A stretch of DNA of 60,417 nucleotides from Actinoplanes sp. DH11 (lineage in GTDB: Bacteria > Actinomycetota > Actinomycetes > Mycobacteriales > Micromonosporaceae): positions 1 to 60,417 of the forward strand of contig NZ_JAHWGU010000044.1 in the NCBI RefSeq assembly GCF_020873875.1. The letters run 5' to 3'. Below, in pieces: positions 7,612-15,730 of this stretch; position 1 is the first letter of the stretch, and each line of letters opens with the position of its first letter. The position numbers and the translations under genes were made by a program. The notes beneath the pieces are model-generated. The model saw only the letters and a program-made list of their open reading frames with translations. It was not told where the DNA came from and ran no database searches.

Positions 7612-8283
7612 TCACGAAGCGACCTGGGCAGCTGGGTCGGCGCTGCGGAGGAAGGCGAGCACGGCCAGCACGCGTCGGTTGTCGTCGGCCGTCTCCTCTA
7701 GGCCCAGTTTGCCGAAGAGGGAGCGGACATGCGCCTCGACCGTCTTGGGGCTCAGGTGCAGGCGCGCAGCGACAGCCTGGTTGGATCGGCCCTCGGCCAT
7801 CAGCGCCAGCACGTCGCGCTCGCGGCCGGTCAGACCGGCCAGTGGATCGCGCCGGCGACGGCGGCCGAGGAGCTGCGCGACGACGCTGGGGTCGATGACC
7901 AGGCCGCCGGCCGCGACCCGGCGGACCGCGGCGACGAACTCCTCGAGATCGGTCACCCGGTCCTTGAGCAGATAGCCGGCGGCCCGCACGCCGTGTTCCA
8001 GCAGCGTCATGGCGTAGTGCGGTTCCAAGTAAGCGGAGAGGATGAGCACGCCCAGCCCGGGATGCTCGGCACGCAGCGCACGGGCGGCGTCGAGGCCCTC
8101 GATGGTGTGCGTGGGCGGCATGCGGATGTCGACGATCGCCACGTCGGCCGGATGTCGCGCGGCCGCCGCCAGCAACGTCGGCGCGTCACCGGCCTCGGCG
8201 ACGACCGTGCAACCGGCGTCGGTGAGAACCCGGACCACGCCGGCCCGGAACAGCACGGCATCCTCGGCAATGATCACCCGCAC
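7612..8283 (-). CDS. NarL/FixJ-type response regulator
   Basis: 223 residues. The receiver domain (1-120) shows the acidic pair in IIAED, the phospho-acceptor Asp in VAIVDIRMPP (about residue 52) and the Lys in YLLKDRV. The C-terminal LuxR helix-turn-helix (about 150-210) reads LTGRERDVLALMAEGRSN then LSPKTVEAHVRSLFGKLGL. The ATG at 8283 lies inside the kinase gene's last codons (10-base overlap), so kinase and regulator are coupled. Targets are unknown; DesR/NarL-type regulators often act on adjacent exporters or membrane genes. Confidence 0.93.
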   Translation of the reverse strand: MRVIIAEDAVLFRAGVVRVLTDAGCTVVAEAGDAPTLLAAAARHPADVAIVDIRMPPTHTIEGLDAARALRAEHPGLGVLILSAYLEPHYAMTLLEHGVRAAGYLLKDRVTDLEEFVAAVRRVAAGGLVIDPSVVAQLLGRRRRRDPLAGLTGRERDVLALMAEGRSNQAVAARLHLSPKTVEAHVRSLFGKLGLEETADDNRRVLAVLAFLRSADPAAQVAS

Positions 8284-9797
8284 GGCAGCTCCGCACTGAC
8301 CCGCGTGCCGTTGCTGGTGCTCGTCACGTCGAAGCGGCCACCGAGGGCCGCCACCCGATCGGCGAGTCCCCGCAGCCCGGACCCGGCGGGATCGGCGCCG
8401 CCGCGGCCGTCGTCGGCCACCTCGACCCGCACGCTGTCCCCGTCCAGCTCGACCGCGACCCGCACCTGCTGCGCGCCGGCGTGCTTGGCGGCGTTGGTCA
8501 GCGCCTCGGCCACGACGAAATAGCAGCCCACCTCGACGGCCTCCGGCAGACGGCGGGCCGGCAGAACGGCAAGGGCGACCGGCACGGGTGACCTCTCGGC
8601 CAGCGAGGTGAGGGCGGGACCCAGGCCGCCGTCACTGAGCACGGTGGGATGCAGCCCTCGGGCCAGCTCCCGCAGCTCCCGCACCGCGGCGTCGAGCTCG
8701 TCGGCGATGGTCGCGAGTTCCGCCGCCTCCGGGCCGTCGATCCGGCCGCGGACCAGCCGCAACGCCAGCGCCGCGCCGATGAGCCGCTGCTGCGCGCCGT
8801 CGTGCAGGTCACGCTCGACGCTGCGGCGGGCGGCATCCGCCGCGGCCAGGATGCGGGCGCGGGACTGCCGTACCTCGTCCAGCCGAGCCAGCGCCTCCGC
8901 CCGGAGCCGCTCGTTCTGCAGCGCCAGCCCGGCAGCCGCCGCGGCCTCGCGCACCAGGACGGGATCGGCTGTGGCGTCGTAGCGCAGGGCGGCGATCGGG
9001 TCACCGTCGCGGTCCACCACGGTCACCGCCCGTCCGGTCGTCCCGGTCAGCCGGACAGGCCGCCCGGCGGCATCGACCTGCTCGCCGCCGGGAAGCGGGA
9101 ACGCCACTTCCAAGGAGTCGTCGCGCAGCGCCCGGGCCAGCGCGTCGCGCACCCGGCCGGGCCCCGGCGCGTCGCGGCTCAGGGTCAGCACCAGCTCGCC
9201 GATCGTGGCCCGGTCGAGCCGGTCCCGCAGCAGGCCGAGCAGCAGCACCGGTGGCCACAGCACGAGTGTGAGCTCCGGCAGCCAGCCCAGCGGCACCGTG
9301 ACCGCCCGGGGCCAGGCGAGCAGGTCGCCGAGAAACCGCACGCCGACCGCGGCCAGAAGGACCACACCGCCGGCGATCGCCGGCGCCTGCGCGCGCCGCC
9401 GCAACGGGCTGACCCGCCAGCGGCGCAGCAGCCCCCGGGCCGGCGGCCTGCCGTCCGGATATCCGGCGACCAGCACCACGAGCACGACCAGGAACAGCAC
9501 ACCGGCGAGGCGACCGATCGCGTGCGGAACCGGCCCGGGGAACGCGGCCGCGGTTCGCAGGAACCAGGCCAGTCCGGCCGACATCATCAGCGCACCGGTG
9601 CGGGAAGCCGGGCGGCGAGCCCAGCCGGCCAGCCCGCACCCGGCGAACGACCAACCCACCGCGAGGATGACCAGCAGCTCGACGACCGGAGCCCGGTCGG
9701 TGAGCCGGTCGTCACCCACCACCAGTGCCGTGGCAGCGCCGCAGCCCGTGGCCGCCGTCGCGACGGCGGCCACGGCGACCCTCGTTCGCGACAGCAT
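8274..9797 (-). CDS. Sensor histidine kinase (HisKA_3 type)
   Basis: 507 residues. The N-terminal half has about six hydrophobic membrane segments (residues 8-190). A short linker with a GAF-like hint follows. The dimerisation and phosphorylation helix has the acceptor His in RRSVERDLHDGAQQRLIG (about residue 330). The HATPase domain contains the N box ALTNAAKHAG, G1 VADDGRGG and G2 GSGLRGLADRV. It phosphorylates the partner regulator encoded immediately downstream with overlap. The signal is not apparent from the membrane region. Membrane-bound, cytoplasmic kinase core. Confidence 0.93.
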   Translation of the reverse strand: MLSRTRVAVAAVATAATGCGAATALVVGDDRLTDRAPVVELLVILAVGWSFAGCGLAGWARRPASRTGALMMSAGLAWFLRTAAAFPGPVPHAIGRLAGVLFLVVLVVLVAGYPDGRPPARGLLRRWRVSPLRRRAQAPAIAGGVVLLAAVGVRFLGDLLAWPRAVTVPLGWLPELTLVLWPPVLLLGLLRDRLDRATIGELVLTLSRDAPGPGRVRDALARALRDDSLEVAFPLPGGEQVDAAGRPVRLTGTTGRAVTVVDRDGDPIAALRYDATADPVLVREAAAAAGLALQNERLRAEALARLDEVRQSRARILAAADAARRSVERDLHDGAQQRLIGAALALRLVRGRIDGPEAAELATIADELDAAVRELRELARGLHPTVLSDGGLGPALTSLAERSPVPVALAVLPARRLPEAVEVGCYFVVAEALTNAAKHAGAQQVRVAVELDGDSVRVEVADDGRGGADPAGSGLRGLADRVAALGGRFDVTSTSNGTRVSAELPCG

Positions 9798-9928
9798 CCC
9801 GGAATGGTTGCACGCACCACCGCCCGCCGGTACCGGGCTAACCCTCAGCCGACCGACGGGTCAACCCTGATGGCGAGCGCCTTCATGACTCGTAGCGTCG
9901 GCATCCACAACGTCAGAAAGGCAGGCCG

Positions 9929-11284
9929 GTGCGGGAACTCATCGTGGTGATCGGTTCGATGGTGCTCGTCACCGCCCGGTGGCTGCCCGCCGCAGTCCGC
10001 CGGCAGACCGCCGCGGGCGGCGCGGCCGTGGTGCTGATCGGCACGGCCACGCTGCTGCCCGAGCCGCGCTGGCAGATGTTCCCGGTGCTGACTGCCGATC
10101 TGCTCACCGGGATCGGGTGGCTGCTCGCCCGGCGGCGGACCCGGTGGTGGCTCGCCCTGCCGGCCACGCTGGCCTGCTTCGGCCTGATCATCGGTGGCGG
10201 CGTGGCGGCCTGGGCGCTGCCCGTGCCGGTGTTCCCGACGCCGTCCGGGCCGTCGCCGGTCGGCACCACGGTGACGCAGTGGACCGACCCGGGCCGCGAC
10301 GAGCCGGGGACGCTGGAGGCCGACGACAGGCGCACGGTGGTCGTGCAGTTGTGGTATCCGGCTCGGGAAGCCGGATCCCGGGCGCGATACCTGGGCCGCA
10401 CGCGTGAGGAGGCCCAGACCGTGGCCGACGGAGAGGCGCGTTACCTCGGCGTGCCCGCTGCCGCGCTGTCGGCCCTGCCCCGGGCGCACTCACATGCCGC
10501 GCCCGGCGCACCACCGGCAGACGGCCGCTTCCCCGTCGTGCTGTTCTCTCCCGGCCTGGGCGGCGTGCGCAGCCAGAACACCGCATGGGCGGAAGACCTC
10601 GCCAGCCGCGGCTACCTTGTCGCCGGCGTCGACCACCCCTTCGACTCGGCTGCCGTCGTGCTCACCGACGGCCGCACGGTGCCCACCGCGGTCGCCGCCA
10701 CCGGTGATCGCGGGGAGGACGACCGGCGCCGGGCACGATGGACCGAGGTGCGCGCCGCCGACCTCCGGTTCGTCCTGAGCCGGCTGGCCGACCCGGGCAG
10801 CGGTCCGATCGCCGGGCGGGCGGACACCCGGCGGGTTGCTGCCGCCGGCCACTCGATCGGCGGCGCGGCCGCGATGCGCGCCGCCGAGCAGGATCGCCGC
10901 ATCACCGCGGTGATCAATATGGACGGCGGCCTCAACCGCGGTCAGAGGTCGGTGCGGCAGCCCGTTCTGGCCCTCACCCACGACGTCACGGGCCCCGAGG
11001 GTGCTGCCTACCTGGCCCGCCTGACGAGCGTGCTGGACCGGGGCGTGGCCACGAGCTACCGGCTGACTGTCCCTGGCAGCGCCCATGTCACCTTCACCGA
11101 CGCGCCGCTGTTCCTGCCACCCGTGCCGTCGATCGCGGGCACACTGGGGCGGGCCGAGAGCATCCGCATGACGACGCAGACCACCGCCGCTTTCCTGGAC
11201 GCCACGCTGCGCGGCCGACCGATCGACCTTCCGGCGGAGCTGGCACGCCACGGCGACCTGCACGTCCACGGCCCGGCAGTCTGA
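9929..11284 (+). CDS. Membrane-anchored alpha/beta hydrolase (PAF-acetylhydrolase-like)
   Basis: 451 residues from GTG 9929, with gaaaggcagg just upstream. Three or four N-terminal membrane segments (residues 3-95) are followed by an extracytoplasmic hydrolase domain. This begins VVQLWYPAR and contains VVLFSPGLGG (oxyanion region) and nucleophile elbow GHSIGG (Ser near residue 310). An Asp follows in NMDGGL and a His in PGSAHVTFTD. The layout matches plasma PAF acetylhydrolase/lipase-like proteins of actinobacteria that hydrolyse short acyl or polyester substrates. The natural substrate is unknown. Transcribed away from the kinase, convergent with the next gene. Confidence 0.85.
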   Translation: MRELIVVIGSMVLVTARWLPAAVRRQTAAGGAAVVLIGTATLLPEPRWQMFPVLTADLLTGIGWLLARRRTRWWLALPATLACFGLIIGGGVAAWALPVPVFPTPSGPSPVGTTVTQWTDPGRDEPGTLEADDRRTVVVQLWYPAREAGSRARYLGRTREEAQTVADGEARYLGVPAAALSALPRAHSHAAPGAPPADGRFPVVLFSPGLGGVRSQNTAWAEDLASRGYLVAGVDHPFDSAAVVLTDGRTVPTAVAATGDRGEDDRRRARWTEVRAADLRFVLSRLADPGSGPIAGRADTRRVAAAGHSIGGAAAMRAAEQDRRITAVINMDGGLNRGQRSVRQPVLALTHDVTGPEGAAYLARLTSVLDRGVATSYRLTVPGSAHVTFTDAPLFLPPVPSIAGTLGRAESIRMTTQTTAAFLDATLRGRPIDLPAELARHGDLHVHGPAV

Positions 11285-11310
11285 CCATGGCCGGCTCTCC
11301 GACTGCCCAG

Positions 11311-12324
11311 CTACCCGGCGACGCTTTCCGCGGCCACGTCGAGCAGCCCGGCCTCGACGCCGCCGGCCTTGTCGTAAAGGCGCCGCTGCCGCTCCGCGCC
11401 GTTGCCGTCGTCACGCAGCCGGGTCAGCCCGCTCAGCACCAGGTCCAGGTCGCCGGGTGCGGACAACCCGGGTGTCACGGTGGCGAAGAACTCGTCGACC
11501 AGTTCCCAGGCCGGGCGCGACCGGCCCAGCCGCGGATCCGTCAGGTCACCGGTCAGCCCGCCCCGGGCGGCCTGCCAGTGCGCCTCGGCGATCAGGTGGT
11601 CGTGGATCAGCGCGTCCGACCGGGCGGCTTCGGCCTCCTGCACCGCCGTCGCCACCGCCGCGCGGACCAGAGCCGTCACCAGGATCGTGTCGTCGGTGGT
11701 GAGGCACACGTCACCGGCGTCGACCTGCACGGCGGGCCGGTCCGGGTGCGGCCGGGCATGCCAGCCGAGCAGGGCCTGGCTGACCGCGTCGGCCGCCTCG
11801 CGGACCAGGACCGCCATCCGGGCGGGATCGGCCGCCACCCGGCTCCGGGGCCCGAGCGCGCCCAGCGCGTCGCGTTGGCGCCGCACGAAACGCCAGCTGG
11901 CGTAGCCGGTGTCCGCACCGCCGGCAACCGGGGAGTTCGCGGTCAGCGCCCGGATCACCGGCAGCCACGCCCGCAACCGGCGGCACACGTCGACGGCGAG
12001 CCGGCTGTCGGGAACCGCCACGTCGACGCGCAGACCGCACGAAACCGCGGACCCCGACCCGACCGGCAGCACAGACACCGCAGGCCCCGGCCCGACCGGC
12101 GGCACCGACACCGCGGGATCAGGTCCGACCGGCAGCACCAACACCGCGGGGTCGGGCCCGACCGGCGGCACACCGGACGCGAGCAGCAGCCCGCGGTCGG
12201 CGGCTTCGCGCCGGGCCGACAGCAGTGCGGTACGCAACGACCCGAGCTCAGATGCCCAGGGCGTCGCCACGCCGATCCGGTTCCCGTCGAGCAGCAGCTG
12301 CTCGTGAACGGCACAGTCGATCAT
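11311..12324 (-). CDS. Degenerate YbdK-like glutamate-cysteine ligase paralogue (likely pseudo-enzyme)
   Basis: 337 residues. The middle and C-terminal parts align by eye with the intact enzyme at 38863: RLRAWLPVIRALTANSP / HLQVWLPVIQAMTSNSP, GADTGYASWR / GADTGHASWR, and RPAWELVDEFFATVTP in both. The catalytic parts are gone. The N-terminal GVEEEF strand is absent, the metal/ATP motif MHVHVGVPD reads LRVDVAVPD, and RIGDVCTD reads DAGDVCLT. Four 11-residue repeats (PVGPDPAVxVL type) replace the intervening region at about residues 51-93. The reading frame is open throughout, so it may be expressed as a non-catalytic protein. It is convergent with the hydrolase and preceded by a small gene at 12434. 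Confidence 0.75.
   Translation of the reverse strand: MIDCAVHEQLLLDGNRIGVATPWASELGSLRTALLSARREAADRGLLLASGVPPVGPDPAVLVLPVGPDPAVSVPPVGPGPAVSVLPVGSGSAVSCGLRVDVAVPDSRLAVDVCRRLRAWLPVIRALTANSPVAGGADTGYASWRFVRRQRDALGALGPRSRVAADPARMAVLVREAADAVSQALLGWHARPHPDRPAVQVDAGDVCLTTDDTILVTALVRAAVATAVQEAEAARSDALIHDHLIAEAHWQAARGGLTGDLTDPRLGRSRPAWELVDEFFATVTPGLSAPGDLDLVLSGLTRLRDDGNGAERQRRLYDKAGGVEAGLLDVAAESVAG
12044..12174. repeat. 33-bp tandem repeat (four units) within the ligase-like gene
   Basis: Units at 12044-12076, 12077-12109, 12110-12142 and 12143-12174 begin accgcgg/accgcag and share cccgaccggc-gcacc. They encode 11-residue Pro/Val/Gly repeats in frame. They sit where the intact paralogue has the residues before its HVHVG motif. 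Confidence 0.85.
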
Positions 12325-12433
12325 CAGGCACCTCCATCGCCGCCTGCGTCTTCCCCGGATCCGGCCGGTCTAACGGCGGTGGTGCGTGAGGTGCTCTACC
12401 CGTACGCGGAAGATGGTGGAGGCGGCGCGTGCC

Positions 12434-12604
12434 CTACTTCTCCGATGGGCCGTACGGCGACACCTGATCCTCCGGCGTCGGGCGGTTGCCGGTCTTGTCG
12501 TGGGTGCCGTGCGGCGCCTCGGTCGGGTTGGCGTCCTCGGTGCGCTGCTTGGTGGTGGGCGACTCGCCGCTGCGGCGCTGTTCGGGTTGCTGCACGTTTG
12601 TCAT
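12434..12604 (-). CDS. Small hydrophilic protein, unknown function
   Basis: 56 residues from the ATG at 12604 (MTNVQQPEQRRSGES), rich in Pro, Glu, Thr, Lys and Arg with no hydrophobic stretch, ending SPYGPSEK. It looks intrinsically disordered. It lies on the same strand as and upstream of the ligase-like gene, 109 bases away. A comparable small hydrophilic gene accompanies the intact ligase (40080). I do not recognise the family, and expression is unproven. The opposite-strand frame over this region is Arg/Leu-rich and looks like a shadow. Confidence 0.45.
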   Translation of the reverse strand: MTNVQQPEQRRSGESPTTKQRTEDANPTEAPHGTHDKTGNRPTPEDQVSPYGPSEK

Positions 12605-12655
12605 GCAGCCGCGGGTACCCGGATATGTCCGCCGATAACGGGGAACTCTGCCGGC

Positions 12656-12937
12656 ATGGCGAAAGTGGCGGCATCCAGCGAGTTCATCGGCGACGACGGC
12701 ATCCGCCAGCCCGGCGGCGAGGTGCACGCGTGGAACCCGGGCCAGAACCAGACGGTGTGCGGGCTGGCGCTGAGCCGGACCCGGCTTCGGCGCTTCCCGC
12801 ACGTGGGCTTCGACTTCCGGGCGACCGATCAGATCACCGCGGAGGACGAGGTCCGCTACATCTGCTCGCGCTGCGTGGCCGCGACCAGCCGGCGCGGCGA
12901 AAGGTCCTCCTGGACCCGCACGTCACCGAGACCCTGA
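12656..12937 (+). CDS. Small conserved hypothetical protein with CxxC
   Basis: 93 residues from ATG 12656. The central part reads VHAWNPGQNQTVCGLALSR, then LRRFPHVGFDF and a C-terminal YICSRCVAA with a CxxC pair. The HAWNPG...TVCGL...FPHV...C-x-x-C pattern is one I associate with short Micromonosporaceae proteins of unknown role; with the earlier Cys it could hold a metal. The 3' end overlaps the convergent sensor-domain gene by 82 bases. The last 15 residues therefore share DNA with that gene's tail and are less certain. Confidence 0.6.
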   Translation: MAKVAASSEFIGDDGIRQPGGEVHAWNPGQNQTVCGLALSRTRLRRFPHVGFDFRATDQITAEDEVRYICSRCVAATSRRGERSSWTRTSPRP

Positions 12938-13704
12938 GCGCACGGGTCGACAGAGCCGCCACCAGAGCCGCCGGCAAAGCCGCCCTGAGCGCTCGGGCCG
13001 TAAGAGCCGCCGGCAAAGCCGCCCTGAGCGCTCGGGCCGTAAGAGCCGCCGGCAAAGCCGCCCTGAGCGCGCTGGTCGACAGAGCCGCCGGCAAGGCCGC
13101 CCTGAGCGCACGGCCCGAGCAGCGACACCGCGAAACGGGCCTCGAACCGGGCCGCCCAGCGCACCACCGCGGGCAGGCTGGCCACGAAGAGCATCGCCAG
13201 CACCGCGTAAAGCGCCACGACGGTCAGGTAGTCGTCGCCGAGGCCGAGCATCTCCGGCAGTTCGGTGCCGTCCTTCGGCAGCGCCCAGCCCCACAGTCCC
13301 CAGCTGAGCCCGCCGACGACGCCGGCCCACCAGGTGAGCACCACGGTGACCGCGATCGTGTTGGGCGCCCAGCGCACCGCCGCGTAGGCCAGGTCGCGCC
13401 ACGCCTGCGGATCGGTGAGCACCGCGGCCAGCCGGCTCAGCAGGCTCGGACCGCCCGCGCGGTATTCGGGCTCGGGCACCGGCGCGCCGAGCACGGTGGC
13501 GACGCGGGCGCGCTCCGAGACGGCGAAACCCCGGGCCATCATCATCGAGGCGATCAGGACGGGTACCCCCACCCAGAGCACCGCCAGGCTCAGACCGAGG
13601 GAGAAGCCGGTCACGCAGACGACGACGCTCGCGAGGGCCAGCGGGAATCCGGTCAGGACATAGCGGGTGTCGGCGCCGAGCCGGGAGGTCATATCGATCG
13701 TCAT
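12856..13704 (-). CDS. Stand-alone sensor-domain membrane protein with Gly-rich tail
   Basis: 282 residues. It has four or more membrane helices: VLTGFPLALASVVVCV, then WVGVPVLIASMMMARGFAV, a pair around residues 105-135, and VALYAVLAMLFVASLPAVV. The arrangement matches the putative sensor domain (PF13796 type) found at the N-terminus of actinobacterial histidine kinases. Here no kinase domain follows. Instead the C-terminus carries Gly/Ser-rich 13-residue repeats (AQGGFAGGSYGPS) and an Arg-rich end. Possible roles are a membrane sensor working with a separate partner, or a truncated kinase. The stop lies inside the convergent small gene. Confidence 0.75.
   Translation of the reverse strand: MTIDMTSRLGADTRYVLTGFPLALASVVVCVTGFSLGLSLAVLWVGVPVLIASMMMARGFAVSERARVATVLGAPVPEPEYRAGGPSLLSRLAAVLTDPQAWRDLAYAAVRWAPNTIAVTVVLTWWAGVVGGLSWGLWGWALPKDGTELPEMLGLGDDYLTVVALYAVLAMLFVASLPAVVRWAARFEARFAVSLLGPCAQGGLAGGSVDQRAQGGFAGGSYGPSAQGGFAGGSYGPSAQGGFAGGSGGGSVDPCAQGLGDVRVQEDLSPRRLVAATQREQM
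12964..13119. repeat. 39-bp tandem repeat (four units) in the sensor-domain gene
   Basis: Units at 12964-13002, 13003-13041, 13042-13080 and 13081-13119 all start agagccgccggcaa. The first two are identical over all 39 bases. They encode 13-residue Gly-rich repeats in frame on the minus strand. Confidence 0.9.
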
Positions 13705-13713
13705 GCCTTGACG

Positions 13714-15129
13714 CTAGGCGTCGGGCGGCGCGGAGCGAAGCAGGCGAGCACCACCTTCGATGGTGGTGCTAGCCCTACCCAGGGCGCTACGCAGTGACTG
13801 TTCCTGCTGCTCGGCGTAGATCTCCTCGGGCATCCGGATCGGGCGGCCGATCGCCTCCGCGAGCCAGGTGGCATCGCGCGGTGCGCCGCCCTGCGAGGCG
13901 TCCATCTCGCCGGCGCCGGTGAGGTTGGAGGCGAAGATCCCGGCGGCCGAGCGGGGCAGGAAGTCCTCGTAGACGATGGGTTCGGCGATCAGCCGCCCCT
14001 CGTCGAGCAGGGTGGGCACGTCACCGGAGAGGGGCCCCGGGCCGGCGGCGCGGAAGGTGAAGAAGGCCAGCCCTTGCCGCGCCAGCTCCCGTTCCGTGTG
14101 CGGCATCCCGGCGTCCCACACGGCAGCGGCCACTTCCTGCCGCGACGATCCGGGTGATTCCGCGAGCTGCCGGTCGACGGACGCGACCAGGGCGTCGTAC
14201 ACCTCGCGCCCGGCCGGGGTGAGCGCGATGCCGCGCGCTTCGACTTCGCCGAAGCGTACGCGTAGCTGCCCTTCCCGAACCGATCCGTCCGGCTCGCGGA
14301 ACGCCCGCGGCTCCGCCAGCGCCCGGAACGAGGTCTGGCGCAGCAGCACGTCCGGTCCGTGCCACCGGGGCGGTCCCTGGATCTCGTCGATCATCCGGAT
14401 GCCCAGGGCTTGCATGCCGGTGTAGAGCTCGTCGATGTCGAGCACCCGCGGGGTGAGGTGGTTGATGTGGGTGCTGGTGACCCCGCCGATGTCGGCCGCC
14501 ACCCCGGAGACGCGTTCCAGCTCGGCGTACCAGGCCCGGTCCACCGGTTCCGGGGAGAGCGCGAACGCGGCCGCCGCCAGGTCCAGGAACCGGGCCGCGT
14601 CGGCCTCGCCGAGTTCCCGTTCCCGCTCAGCCCGGTCGGCCAGTTCCAGCAGCTCACCGGGGAACAGCTGCCGGGCGTCCAGGAAGTTCCGCAGCCGCTG
14701 TTCCAGGCCGGCGTCGAAGAACCGCCGGTCCTGCGGCACCAGCATCGAGGTGAACACCCGGAACGGGTTGCGGGCCAGCTCGTCCGGCTCGACCGGCCGG
14801 AACGCCGTGGAGATCACCGGGATGGCCTGCGGGTAGGCGTCGCGCAGGTCGTAGAAGCCGGTCGGGTGCATGCCCAGCGCCCCGAAGATCCGCGCGACCT
14901 GGGCGAGTTCGGCGGGTGTGCCGACCCGGATGGCGCCGTGCCGCTCGGCGGTCACCCGGCTGATCGACCCGAACCGTTCCGCCGCAGCGCCGTCACGGTC
15001 CAGCACGCGCCGGTTCACGCGGTGGCATTCGTCGACCAGAGTGGTGTAGGCGGGGACCTCCGTCCCGTACAGCTCGGAGAGGCGGCGGGCGAAGCGGGCG
15101 CGCAGCTCGGTGGTGCCGACAGCACTCAT
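13714..15129 (-). CDS. hglS: 2-oxoadipate dioxygenase/decarboxylase HglS (DUF1338)
   Basis: 471 residues, the length of bacterial HglS/YdcJ proteins. The family has a VOC-like metal site of two His and one Glu. Candidate ligands are seen in FGALGMHPTGFYDL and in GVTSTHINHLTPRVLD, and a conserved RQTSFRAL and VRFGEVEARGIALT (Glu) follow. The known reaction converts 2-oxoadipate to D-2-hydroxyglutarate with loss of CO2, completing D-lysine/aminoadipate catabolism in Pseudomonas. No other lysine-catabolic gene is near. It is divergent from the ECF sigma gene at 15179, with 49 bases between. Function is assigned from family membership. Confidence 0.87.
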   Translation of the reverse strand: MSAVGTTELRARFARRLSELYGTEVPAYTTLVDECHRVNRRVLDRDGAAAERFGSISRVTAERHGAIRVGTPAELAQVARIFGALGMHPTGFYDLRDAYPQAIPVISTAFRPVEPDELARNPFRVFTSMLVPQDRRFFDAGLEQRLRNFLDARQLFPGELLELADRAERERELGEADAARFLDLAAAAFALSPEPVDRAWYAELERVSGVAADIGGVTSTHINHLTPRVLDIDELYTGMQALGIRMIDEIQGPPRWHGPDVLLRQTSFRALAEPRAFREPDGSVREGQLRVRFGEVEARGIALTPAGREVYDALVASVDRQLAESPGSSRQEVAAAVWDAGMPHTERELARQGLAFFTFRAAGPGPLSGDVPTLLDEGRLIAEPIVYEDFLPRSAAGIFASNLTGAGEMDASQGGAPRDATWLAEAIGRPIRMPEEIYAEQQEQSLRSALGRASTTIEGGARLLRSAPPDA

Positions 15130-15178
15130 GGACGAATCGTAATGTCACGACGGGCGGGTGGCCGGACATGGAACAGAC

Positions 15179-15730
15179 GTGAGCTCTGAGGATCGGTTCC
15201 GGCGACTGTATGCCGCGAACGTCGAAGCGCTGCTCGCCTTCGCGGTGCGCCGGGTCGAGCAACCGGCGGACGCGGCCGACGTGGTCGCCGAGACGTTCCT
15301 GGTGGCGTGGCGGCGCAGCGACGACCTGCCACCCGACGACGAGATCAAACTCTGGTTGTACGGGGTGGCCCGTCGCGTGCTCGCCAACCACCACCGTGGC
15401 GGCGCCCGCCGGGAACGGCTCGGTGAGCGGCTGCGCCAGCGGCTGTCCACGGTGTCGCCCGACCCCGGCGCCGACGTTCCGCAGCGTGTCGTCGTGCGGG
15501 CCGCGCTGAACCGGCTGCCCGCCGCGGACCGGGAGATCCTGATGCTCACCGTCTGGGAGGGGTTGCAGCCGCGCGAGGTGGCGGAGGTGATCGGTGCGAG
15601 CGCGGTCGTGGTGCGCGCCCGGTTGTCGCGGGCCCGCCGCCGGATGCGGGATCTGCTCGGTCACGACCCGGGCACGCCCGGACATGTACTCGACGTCCTG
15701 ACCGTTACCGCCCCGGAGGAGGGCCGATGA
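15179..15730 (+). CDS. ECF RNA polymerase sigma factor
   Basis: 183 residues from GTG 15179; a GTG at 15158 is an in-frame alternative. Sigma region 2 reads FRRLYAANVEALLAFAVRRV, then ADVVAETFLVAWRR. Region 4 reads LNRLPAADREILMLTVWEGL, then PREVAEVIGASAVVVRARL. This is the standard two-domain ECF layout. Its stop overlaps the start of the next gene (ATGA at 15727-15730), which encodes a membrane protein likely to act as its anti-sigma factor. The stimulus is unknown. Confidence 0.9.
   Translation: MSSEDRFRRLYAANVEALLAFAVRRVEQPADAADVVAETFLVAWRRSDDLPPDDEIKLWLYGVARRVLANHHRGGARRERLGERLRQRLSTVSPDPGADVPQRVVVRAALNRLPAADREILMLTVWEGLQPREVAEVIGASAVVVRARLSRARRRMRDLLGHDPGTPGHVLDVLTVTAPEEGR

Noticed and set aside
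10738..13797. A 1019-codon + strand frame
   Set aside because: It crosses the hydrolase, ligase-like and sensor-domain genes out of frame, is rich in Arg/Pro/His, and has no domain.
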